64,000 nt of DNA from Amblyomma americanum (Eukaryota; Arthropoda; Arachnida; Ixodida; Ixodidae). The notes below the pieces were generated by a model. That model did not search any database and was not told where the DNA came from. It saw only the letters and a program-made list of their open reading frames with translations. Every line of letters starts with the position of its first letter. Positions within the stretch are counted from its first letter, which is position 1. The DNA is taken from assembly GCF_052857255.1 (NCBI RefSeq), contig NC_135497.1, positions 197,833,986-197,897,985 on the forward strand. The letters run 5' to 3'. Below are positions 38,118 through 49,019 of this stretch, one piece after another. A program made the translations under genes and the position numbers.

Positions 38118-39937
38118 CGATCCAATGGGCATAGCGAGGTGGAAAGCCGAAGCAGAGCGGCGAATATAGTATAACCTCGCTAAACGGAGTGTGGATGCAG
38201 ATGAAGAGAGTGGAATGGGCAGTGCAGCAAAGACTAAATCATGGATGAGGCTGGTCCTTGGAGAGATTCCGAAGCCGAACGACGTGCACAGCGAGCTGAG
38301 CAGCAACGCAAAAGAAGAGAGCGCCAACGGGAGTCAACCGATCCAATGGGCATAGCGAGGTGGAAAGCCGAAGCAGAGCGGCGAATATAGTATAACCTCG
38401 CTAAACGGAGTGTGGAATATGAAGAGAGTGGAATGGGCAGTGCAGTAAAGGCCAAATCATGGATGAGGCTGGTCCTTGGAGAGATTCCGAAGCCGAACTA
38501 CGTGCACAGCGACCTGAGCAGCAACGCAAAAGAAGAGAGCGCCAACGGGAGTCAACCGATCCAATGGGCATAGCGAGGTGGAAAGCCGAAGCAGAGCGGC
38601 GAATATAGTATAACCTCGCTAAACGGAGTGTGGATGCAGATGAAGAGAGTGGAATGGGCAGTGCAGCAAAATCATGGATGAGGCTTGTCCTTGGAGAGAT
38701 TCCGAAGGCGAACTTCGTGCACGGCGAGCTGAGCAGCAACGCAAAAGAAGAGAGCGCCAACGGGAGTCAACAGATCCAGTGGGCATAGCGAGGTGGAAAG
38801 CCGAAGCAGAGCGGCGAATATAGTATAACCTCGCTAAACGGAGTGTGGAAGAAGATGAAGAGAGTGGAATGGGCAGTGCTGCAAAGGCTAAATCATGGAT
38901 GAGGCTGGTCCTTGGAGAGATTCCGAAGCCGAACGACGTGCACAGCGAGCTGAGCAGCAACGCAAAAGATGAGAGCGCCAACGGGAGTCAACCGTTCCAG
39001 TGGGCATAGCGAGGTGGAAAGCCGAAGCAGAGCGGCGAATATAGTATAACCTCGCTAAATGGAGTGTGGAAGCAGATGAAGAGAGTGGAATGGGCAGTGC
39101 TGCAAAGGCTAAATCATGGATGAGGCTGGTCCTTGGAGAGATTCGTAAGGCGAACATCGTGCACGGCGAGCTGAGCAGCAACGCAAAAGAAGAGAGCGCC
39201 AACGGGAGTCAACAGATCCAGTGGGCATAGCGAGGTGGAAAGCCGAAGCAGAGCGGCGAATATAGTATAACCTCGCTAAACGGAGTGTGGAAGAAGATGA
39301 AGAGAGTGGAATGGGCAGTGCTGCAAAGGCTAAATCATGGATGAGGCTGGTCGTTGGAGAGATTCCTAAGGCGAACTTCGTGCACGGCGAGCTGAGCAGC
39401 AACGCAAAAGAAGAGAGCGCCAACGGGAGTCAACAGATCCAGTGGGCATAGCGAGGTGGAAAGCCGAAGCAGAGCGGCGAATATAGTATAACCTCGCTAA
39501 ACGGAGTGTGGAAGAAGATGAAGAGAGTGGAATGGGCAGTGCAGCAAAGGCTAAATCATGGATGAGGCTGGTCCTTGGAGAGATTCCTAAGGCGAACGTC
39601 GTGCACGGCGAGCTGAGCAGCAACGCAAAAGAAGAGAGCGCCAACGGGAGTCAACCGATCCAATGGGCATTGCGAGGTGGAAAGCCGAAGCAGAGCGGCG
39701 AATATAGTAAAACCTCGCTAAATGGAGTGTGGATGCAGATGAAGAGAGTGGAATTGGCAGTGCAGCAAAGGCTAAATCATGGATGAGGCTGGTCCTTGGA
39801 GAGATTCCGAAGCCGAACGACGTGCACAGCGAGCTCAGCAGCAACGCAAAAGAAGAGAGCGCCAACGGGAGTCAACCGATCCAATGGGCATAGCGAGGTG
39901 GAAAGCCGAAGCAGAGCGGCGAATATAGTATAACCTC
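38118..39937 (+). repeat. K-block, copy 5
   Basis: Matches K2 at 17,995 bp and shares its 3-bp deletion (38,416) and its shortened start. GAGCTC is at 39,831. Its last monomers are the left part of the 2,640-bp tandem duplication that begins at about 39,489. Confidence 0.82.
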
Positions 39938-42128
39938 GCTATATGGAGTGTGGATCCAGATGAAGAGAGTGGAATGGGCAGTGCAGCAAAAGCTAAATCA
40001 TGGATGAGGCTGGTCCTTGGAGAGATTTCGAAGCCGAACGACGTGCACAGCGAGCTGAGCAGCAACGCAAAAGAAGAGAGCGCCAACGGGAGTCAACCGT
40101 TCCATTGGGCATAGCGAGGTGGAAACCCGAAGCAGAGCGGCGAATATAGTATAACCTCGCTAAACGGAGTGTGGATGCAGATGAAGAGAGTGGAATGGGC
40201 AGTGCAGCAAAAGCTAAATCATGGATGAGGCTGGTCCTTGGAGAGATTCCGAAGCCGAACGACGTGCACAGCGAGCTGAGCAGCAACGCAAAAGTGGAGA
40301 GCGCCAACGGGAGTCAACCGATCCAATGGGCATAGCGAGGTGGAAAGCCGAAGCAGAGCGGCGAATATAGTATAACCTCGCTAAATGGAGTGTGGATGCA
40401 GATGAAGAGAGTGGAATGGGCAGTGCAGCAAAAGCTAAATCATGGTTGAGGCTGGTCCTTGGAGAGATTTCTAAGCCGAACGACGTGCACAGCGAGCTGA
40501 GCAGCAACGCAAAAGAGGAGAGCGCCAACGGGAGTCAACCGATCCAATGGGCATAGCGAGGTGGAAAGCCGAAGCAGAGCGGCGAATATAGTATAACCTC
40601 GCTAAATGGAGTGTGGATGCAGATGAAGAGAGTGGAATGGGCAGTGCAGCAAAAGCTAAATCATGGATGAGGCTGGTCCTTGGAGAGATTTCGAAGCCGA
40701 ACGACGTGCACAGCGAGCTGAGCAGCAACGCAAAAGAGGAGAGCGCCAACGGGAGTCAACCGATCCAATGGGCATAGCGAGGTGGAAAGCCGAAGCAGAG
40801 CGGCGAATATAGTATAACCTCGCTAAACGGAGTGTGGATGCAGATGAAGAGAGTGGAATGGGCAGTGCAGCAAAATCATGGATGAGGCTTGTCCTTGAAG
40901 AGATTCCGAAGCCGAACGACGTGCACAGCGAGCTGAGCAGCAACGCAAAAGAAGAGAGCGCCAACGGGAGTCAACCGATCCAATGGGCATAGCGAGGTGG
41001 AAAGCTGAAGCAGAGCGGCGAATATAGTATAACCTCGCTAAACGGAGTGTGGAAGAAGATGAAGAGAGTGGAATGGGCAGTGCTGCAAAGGCTAAATCAT
41101 ATATGAGGCTGGTCCTTGGAGAGATTCCGAAGCCGAACGACGTGCACAGCGAGCTGAGCAGCAACGCAAAAGATGAGAGCGCCAACGGGAGTCAACCGTT
41201 CCAGTGGGCATAGCGAGGTGGAAAGCCGAAGCAGAGCGGCGAATATAGTATAACCTCGCTATATGGAGTGTGGATCCAGATGAAGAGAGTGGAATGGGCA
41301 GTGCAGCAAAAGCTAAATCATGGATGAGGCTGGTCCTTGGAGAGATTTCGAAGCCGAACGACGTGCACAGCGAGCTGAGCAGCAACGCAAAAGAAGAGAG
41401 CGCCAACGGGAGTCAACCGTTCCATTGGGCATAGCGAGGTGGAAAGCCGAAGCAGAGCGGCGAATATAGTATAACCTCGCTAAACGGAGTGTGGATGCAG
41501 ATGAAGAGAGTGGAATGGGCAGTGCAGCAAAAGCTAAATCATGGATGAGGCTGGTCCTTGGAGAGATTCCGAAGCCGAACGACGTGCACAGCGAGCTGAG
41601 CAGCAACGCAAAAGTGGAGAGCGCCAACGGGAGTCAACCGATCCAATGGGCATAGCGAGGTGGAAAGCCGAAGCAGAGCGGCGAATATAGTATAACCTCG
41701 CTAAATGGAGTGTGGATGCAGATGAAGAGAGTGGAATGGGCAGTGCAGCAAAAGCTAAATCATGGTTGAGGCTGGTCCTTGGAGAGATTTCGAAGCCGAA
41801 CGACGTGCACAGCGAGCTGAGCAGCAACGCAAAAGAGGAGAGCGCCAACGGGAGTCAACCGATCCAATGGGCATAGCGAGGTGGAAAGCCGAAGCAGAGC
41901 GGCGAATATAGTATAACCTCGCTAAATGGAGTGTGGATGCAGATGAAGAGAGTGGAATGGGCAGTGCAGCAAAATCACGGATGAGGCTGGTCCTTGGAGA
42001 GATTCCGAAGCCGAACGACGTGCACAGCGAGCTGAGCAGCAACGCAAAAGAAGAGAGCGCCAACGGGAGTCAACCGTTCCAATGGGCATAGCGAGGTGGA
42101 AAGCCGAAGCAGAGCGGCGAATATAGTA
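39938..42128 (+). repeat. S-block, copy 5 (one monomer lost, end truncated)
   Basis: BamHI monomers at 39,952 and 41,272 are only 1,320 bp (six monomers) apart instead of 1,535. Exactly one 215-bp monomer, equivalent to 22,833-23,047, is missing at 40,827. The offset to S2 therefore changes from 17,995 to 17,780 bp. The block stops at 42,128, the junction of the 2,640-bp tandem duplication. Confidence 0.85.
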
Positions 42129-42577
42129 TAACCTCGCTAAACGGAGTGTGGAAGAAGATGAAGAGAGTGGAATGGGCAGTGCAGCAAAGGCTAAATCATG
42201 GATGAGGCTGGTCCTTGGAGAGATTCCTAAGGTGAACGTCGTGCACGGCGAGCTGAGCAGCAACGCAAAAGAAGAGAGCGCCAACGGGAGTCAACCGATC
42301 CAATGGGCATTGCGAGGTGGAAAGCCGAAGCAGAGCGGCGAATATAGTAAAACCTCGCTAAATGGAGTGTGGATGCAGATGAAGAGAGTGGAATTGGCAG
42401 TGCAGCAAAGGCTAAATCATGGATGAGGCTGGTCCTTGGAGAGATTCCGAAGCCGAACGACGTGCACAGCGAGCTCAGCAGCAACGCAAAAGAAGAGAGC
42501 GCCAACGGGAGTCAACCGATCCAATGGGCATAGCGAGGTGGAAAGCCGAAGCAGAGCGGCGAATATAGTATAACCTC
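42129..42577 (+). repeat. K-block, copy 6 (duplicated tail)
   Basis: The last two K monomers, repeated by the 2,640-bp duplication. The single difference from copy 5 that I could find is CCTAAGGTGAAC (T at 42,233) in place of CCTAAGGCGAAC. GAGCTC is at 42,471. Confidence 0.85.
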
Positions 42578-44935
42578 GCTATATGGAGTGTGGATCCAGA
42601 TGAAGAGAGTGGAATGGGCAGTGCAGCAAAAGCTAAATCATGGATGAGGCTGGTCCTTGGAGAGATTTCGAAGCCGAACGACGTGCACAGCGAGCTGAGC
42701 AGCAACGCAAAAGAAGAGAGCGCCAACGGGAGTCAACCGTTCCATTGGGCATAGCGAGGTGGAAACCCGAAGCAGAGCGGCGAATATAGTATAACCTCGC
42801 TAAACGGAGTGTGGATGCAGATGAAGAGAGTGGAATGGGCAGTGCAGCAAAAGCTAAATCATGGATGAGGCTGGTCCTTGGAGAGATTCCGAAGCCGAAC
42901 GACGTGCACAGCGAGCTGAGCAGCAACGCAAAAGTGGAGAGCGCCAACGGGAGTCAACCGATCCAATGGGCATAGCGAGGTGGAAAGCCGAAGCAGAGCG
43001 GCGAATATAGTATAACCTCGCTAAATGGAGTGTGGATGCAGATGAAGAGAGTGGAATGGGCAGTGCAGCAAAAGCTAAATCATGGTTGAGGCTGGTCCTT
43101 GGAGAGATTTCTAAGCCGAACGACGTGCACAGCGAGCTGAGCAGCAACGCAAAAGAGGAGAGCGCCAACGGGAGTCAACCGATCCAATGGGCATAGCGAG
43201 GTGGAAAGCCGAAGCAGAGCGGCGAATATAGTATAACCTCGCTAAATGGAGTGTGGATGCAGATGAAGAGAGTGGAATGGGCAGTGCAGCAAAAGCTAAA
43301 TCATGGATGAGGCTGGTCCTTGGAGAGATTTCGAAGCCGAACGACGTGCACAGCGAGCTGAGCAGCAACGCAAAAGAGGAGAGCGCCAACGGGAGTCAAC
43401 CGATCCAATGGGCATAGCGAGGTGGAAAGCCGAAGCAGAGCGGCGAATATAGTATAACCTCGCTAAACGGAGTGTGGATGCAGATGAAGAGAGTGGAATG
43501 GGCAGTGCAGCAAAATCATGGATGAGGCTTGTCCTTGAAGAGATTCCGAAGCCGAACGACGTGCACAGCGAGCTGAGCAGCAACGCAAAAGAAGAGAGCG
43601 CCAACGGGAGTCAACCGATCCAATGGGCATAGCGAGGTGGAAAGCTGAAGCAGAGCGGCGAATATAGTATAACCTCGCTAAACGGAGTGTGGAAGAAGAT
43701 GAAGAGAGTGGAATGGGCAGTGCTGCAAAGGCTAAATCATATATGAGGCTGGTCCTTGGAGAGATTCCGAAGCCGAACGACGTGCACAGCGAGCTGAGCA
43801 GCAACGCAAAAGATGAGAGCGCCAACGGGAGTCAACCGTTCCAGTGGGCATAGCGAGGTGGAAAGCCGAAGCAGAGCGGCGAATATAGTATAACCTCGCT
43901 ATATGGAGTGTGGATCCAGATGAAGAGAGTGGAATGGGCAGTGCAGCAAAAGCTAAATCATGGATGAGGCTGGTCCTTGGAGAGATTTCGAAGCCGAACG
44001 ACGTGCACAGCGAGCTGAGCAGCAACGCAAAAGAAGAGAGCGCCAACGGGAGTCAACCGTTCCATTGGGCATAGCGAGGTGGAAAGCCGAAGCAGAGCGG
44101 CGAATATAGTATAACCTCGCTAAACGGAGTGTGGATGCAGATGAAGAGAGTGGAATGGGCAGTGCAGCAAAAGCTAAATCATGGATGAGGCTGGTCCTTG
44201 GAGAGATTCCGAAGCCGAACGACGTGCACAGCGAGCTGAGCAGCAACGCAAAAGTGGAGAGCGCCAACGGGAGTCAACCGATCCAATGGGCATAGCGAGG
44301 TGGAAAGCCGAAGCAGAGCGGCGAATATAGTATAACCTCGCTAAATGGAGTGTGGATGCAGATGAAGAGAGTGGAATGGGCAGTGCAGCAAAAGCTAAAT
44401 CATGGTTGAGGCTGGTCCTTGGAGAGATTTCGAAGCCGAACGACGTGCACAGCGAGCTGAGCAGCAACGCAAAAGAGGAGAGCGCCAACGGGAGTCAACC
44501 GATCCAATGGGCATAGCGAGGTGGAAAGCCGAAGCAGAGCGGCGAATATAGTATAACCTCGCTAAATGGAGTGTGGATGCAGATGAAGAGAGTGGAATGG
44601 GCAGTGCAGCAAAATCACGGATGAGGCTGGTCCTTGGAGAGATTCCGAAGCCGAACGACGTGCACAGCGAGCTGAGCAGCAACGCAAAAGAAGAGAGCGC
44701 CAACGGGAGTCAACCGTTCCAATGGGCATAGCGAGGTGGAAAGCCGAAGCAGAGCGGCGAATATAGTAAAACCTCGCTAAATGGAGTGTGGATGCAGATG
44801 AAGAGAGTGGAATTGGCAGTGCAGCAAAGGCTAAATCATGGATGAGGCTGGTCCTTGGAGAGATTCCGAAGCCGAACGACGTGCACAGCGAGCTGAGCAG
44901 CAACGCAAAAGAAGAGAGCGCCAACGGGAGTCAAC
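42578..44935 (+). repeat. S-block, copy 6
   Basis: BamHI monomers at 42,592 and 43,912, again 1,320 bp apart, so the one-monomer loss seen in S5 happened before the 2,640-bp duplication. After 44,768 it continues with the GTAAAACC monomer that normally closes S2 and S3. Confidence 0.85.
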
Positions 44936-47054
44936 TGATCCAATGGGCATAGCGAGGTGGAAAGCCGAAGCAGAGCGGCGAATATAGTATAACCTCGGTA
45001 TATGGAGTGTGGATGCAGATGAAGAGAGTGGAATGGGCAGTGCAGCAAAAGCTAAATCATGGATGAGGCTGGTCCTTGGAGAGATTTCGAAGCCGAACGA
45101 CGTGCACAGCGAGCTGAGCAGCAACGCAAATGAGAGCGCCAACGGGAGTCAACCGTTCCATTGGGCATAGCGAGGTGGAAAGCCGAAGCAGAGCGGCTAA
45201 TATAGTATAACCTCGCTAAACGGAGTGTGGAAGAAGATGAAGAGAGTGGAATGGGCAGTGCTGCAAAGGCTAAATCATGGATGAGGCTGGTCCTTGGAGA
45301 GATTCCGAAGCCGAACTACGTGCACAGCGAGCTGATCAGCAACGCAAAAGAAGAGAGCGCCAACGGGAGTCAACCGATCCAATCTGCATAGCGAGGTGGA
45401 AAGCCGAAGCAGAGCGGCGAATATAGTATAACCTCGCTAAATGGAGTGTGGATGCAGATGAAGAGAGTGGAATGGGCAGTGCAGCAAAAGCTAAATCATG
45501 GATGAGGCTGGTCCTTGGAGAGATTCCGAAGCCGAATGACGTGCACAGCGAGCTGAGCAGCAACGCAAAAGAGGAGAGCGCCAACGGGAGTCAACCGATC
45601 CAATGGGCATAGCGAGGTGGAAAGCCGAAGCAGAGCGGCGAATATAGTATAACCTCGCTAAACGGAGTGTGGAAGAAGATGAAGAGAGTGGAATGGGCAG
45701 TGCTGCAAAGGGTAAATCATGGATGAGGCTGGTTCTTGGAGAGATTCCGAAGCCGAACGACGTGCACAGCGAGCTGAGCAGCAACGCAAAAGATGAGAGC
45801 GCCAACGGGAGTCAACCGATCCAATGGGCATAACGAGGTGGAAAGCCGAAGCAGAGCGGCGAATATAGTATAACCTCGCTAAACGGAGTGTGGATGCAGA
45901 TGAAGAGAGTGGAATGGGCAGTGCAGCAAAATCATGGATGAGGCTTGTCCTTGGAGAGATTCCGAAGCCGAACGACGTGCACAGCGAGCTGAGCAGCAAC
46001 GCAAAAGAAGAGAGTGCCAACGGGAGTCAACCGATCCAATGGGCATAGCGAGGTGGAAAGCCGAAGCAGAGCGGCGAATATAGTATAACCTCGCTAAACG
46101 GAGTGTGGATGCAGATGAAGAGAGTGGAATGGGCAGTGCAGCAAAATCATGGATGAGGCTTGTCCTTGGAGAGATTCCGAAGCCGAACGACGTGCACAGC
46201 GAGCTGAGCAGCAACGCAAAAGATGAGAGCGCCAACGGGAGTCAACCGTTCCAGTGGGCATAGCGAGGTGGAAAGCCGAAGCAGAGCGGCGAATATTGTA
46301 TAACCTCGCTAAACGGAGTGTGGAAGAATATGAAGAGAGTGGAATGGGCAGTGCAGTAAAGGCCAAATCATGGATGAGGCTGGTCCTTGGAGAGATTCCG
46401 AAGCCGAACTACGTGCACAGCGACCTGAGCAGCAACGCAAAAGAAGAGAGCGCCAACGGGAGTCAACCGATCCAATGGGCATAGCGAGGTGGAAAGCCGA
46501 AGCAGAGCGGCGAATATAGTATAACCTCGCTAAACGGAGTGTGGATGCAGATGAAGAGAGTGGAATGGGCAGTGCAGCAAAATCATGGATGAGGCTTGTC
46601 CTTGGAGAGATTCCGAAGCCGAACGACGTGCACAGCGAGCTGAGCAGCAACGCAAAAGAAGAGAACGCCAACGGGAGTCAACCGATCCAATGGGCTTAGC
46701 GAGGTGGAAAGCCGAAGCAGAGCGGCGAATATAGTATAACCTCGCTAAACGGAGTGTGGAAGAAGATGAAGAGAGTGGAATGGGCAGTGCTGCAAAGGCT
46801 AAATCATGGATGAGGCTGGTCCTTGGAGAGATTCCGAAGCCGAACGACGTGCACAGCGAGCTGAGCAGCAACGCAAAAGATGAGAGCGCCAACGGGAGTC
46901 AACCGTTCCAGTGGGCATAGCGAGGTGGAAAGCCGAAGCAGAGCGGCGAATATAGTATAACCTCGCTAAACGGAGTGTGGATGCAGATGAAGAGAGTGGA
47001 ATGGGCAGTGCAGCAAAATCATGGATGAGGCTTGTCCTTGGAGAGATTCCGAAG
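44936..47054 (+). repeat. B-block, copy 4 (one monomer lost)
   Basis: CAACTGATCC T at 44,936 and BclI site at 45,333. One 221-bp monomer is missing between about 45,257 and 45,316, so the offset to B2 falls from 20,420 to 20,199 bp. Otherwise it follows B3 at 14,490 bp, including GGGCTTAGCG near 46,696. Confidence 0.82.
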
Positions 47055-48289
47055 GCGAACTTCGTGCACGGCGAGCTGAGCAGCAACGCAAAAGAAGAGA
47101 GCGCCAACGGGAGTCAACAGATCCAGTGGGCATAGCGAGGTGGAAAGCCGAAGCAGAGCGGCGAATATAGTATAACCTCGCTAAACGGAGTGTGGAAGAA
47201 GATGAAGAGAGTGGAATGGGCAGTGCTGCAAAGGCTAAATCATGGATGAGGCTGGTCCTTGGAGAGATTCCTAAGGCGAACTTCGTGCACGGCGAGCTGA
47301 GCAGCAACGCAAAAGAAGAGAGCGCCAACGGGAGTCAACAGATCCAGTGGGCATAGCGAGGTGGAAAGCCGAAGCAGAGCGGCGAATATAGTATAACCTC
47401 GCTAAACGGAGTGTGGAAGAAGATGAAGAGAGTGGAATGGGCAGTGCAGCAAAATCATGGATGAGGCTGGTCCTTGGAGAGATTCCTAAGGCGAACGTCG
47501 TGCACGGCGAGCTGAGCAGCAACGCAAAAGAAGAGAGCGCCAACGGGAGTCAACCGATCCAATGGGCATAGCGAGGTGGAAAGCTGAAGCAGAGCGGCGA
47601 ATATAGTATAACCTCGCTAAACGGAGTGTGGAAGAAGATGAAGAGAGTGGAATGGGCAGTGCTGCAAAGGCTAAATCATGGATGAGGCTGGTCCTTGGAG
47701 AGATTCCGAAGCCGAACGACGTGCACAGCGAGCTGAGCAGCAACGCAAAAGATGAGAGCGCCAACGGGAGTCAACCGTTCCAGTGGGCATAGCGAGGTGG
47801 AAAGCCGAAGCAGAGCGGCGAATATAGTATAACCTCGCTAAACGGAGTGTGGAAGAATATGAAGAGAGTGGAATGGGCAGTGAAGTGAAGGCTAAATCAT
47901 GGATGAGGCTGGTCCTTGGAGAGATTCCGAAGCCGAACTACGTGCACAGCGAGCTGAGCAGCAACGCAAAAGAGGAGAGCGCCAACGGGAGTCAACCGAT
48001 CCAATGGGCATAGCGAGGTGGAAAGCCGAAGTAGAGCGGCGAATATAGTATAACCTCGCTAAACGGAGTGTGGATGCAGATGAAGAGAGTGGAATGGGCA
48101 GTGCAGCAAAATCATGGATGAGGCTCGTCCTTGGAGAGATTCCGAAGCCGAACGACGTGCACAGCGAGCTGAGCAGCAACGCAAAAGAAGAGAGCGCCAA
48201 CGGGAGTCAACCGATCCAATGGGCATAGCGAGGTGGAAAGCCGAAGCAGAGCGGCGAATATAGTATAACCTCGCTAAACGGAGTGTGGA
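47055..48289 (+). repeat. K-block, copy 7 (partial)
   Basis: Opens with CCGAAGGCGAACTTCG like K1 and K4. It carries two changes not seen in K1 or K4, GAAGTGAAGG (about 47,881) and GGCTCGTCC (about 48,124). Both recur 1,965 bp later, so they arose before that duplication. Confidence 0.82.
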
Positions 48290-49019
48290 AGAATATGAAG
48301 AGAGTGGAATGGGCAGTGCAGTAAAGGCCAAATCATGGATGAGGCTGGTCCTTGGAGAGATTCCGAAGCCGAACTACGTGCACAGCGACCTGAGCAGCAA
48401 CGCAAAAGAAGAGAGCGCCAACGGGAGTCAACCGATCCAATGGGCATAGCGAGGTGGAAAGCCGAAGCAGAGCGGCGAATATAGTATAACCTCGCTAAAC
48501 GGAGTGTGGATGCAGATGAAGAGAGTGGAATGGGCAGTGCAGCAAAATCATGGATGAGGCTTGTCCTTGGAGAGATTCCGAAGCCGAACGACGTGCACAG
48601 CGAGCTGAGCAGCAACGCAAAAGAAGAGAACGCCAACGGGAGTCAACCGATCCAATGGGCTTAGCGAGGTGGAAAGCCGAAGCAGAGCGGCGAATATAGT
48701 ATAACCTCGCTAAACGGAGTGTGGAAGAAGATGAAGAGAGTGGAATGGGCAGTGCTGCAAAGGCTAAATCATGGATGAGGCTGGTCCTTGGAGAGATTCC
48801 GAAGCCGAACGACGTGCACAGCGAGCTGAGCAGCAACGCAAAAGATGAGAGCGCCAACGGGAGTCAACCGTTCCAGTGGGCATAGCGAGGTGGAAAGCCG
48901 AAGCAGAGCGGCGAATATAGTATAACCTCGCTAAACGGAGTGTGGATGCAGATGAAGAGAGTGGAATGGGCAGTGCAGCAAAATCATGGATGAGGCTTGT
49001 CCTTGGAGAGATTCCGAAG
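48290..49019 (+). repeat. B-block tail, copy 5
   Basis: The last few B monomers, repeated by the 1,965-bp duplication. It lacks the CAACTGATCC start and the BclI monomer, because the duplicated unit begins downstream of them. Confidence 0.82.

Larger units (their letters stand above)
11110..42128 (+). repeat. Long duplication with 17,995-bp offset
   Basis: Sequence from about 11,110 to 22,832 matches about 29,105 to 40,827 at a constant offset of 17,995 bp. After loss of one 215-bp monomer it continues at 17,780 bp to 24,348 / 42,128. Private markers agree across the pair: the BamHI spacings, the 3-bp deletion at 20,421 and 38,416, and GCCAACTGGAG at about 18,573 and 36,568. About 82 monomers lie in one period. 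Confidence 0.83.
39489..44768 (+). repeat. Near-identical 2,640-bp tandem duplication (12 monomers)
   Basis: Copies are 39,489-42,128 and 42,129-44,768. A line-by-line comparison over the full length showed one difference, C versus T at 39,593 / 42,233. The junction lies somewhere in the conserved stretch 39,443-39,488 / 42,083-42,128. After copy two the sequence resumes the original order. Confidence 0.9.
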
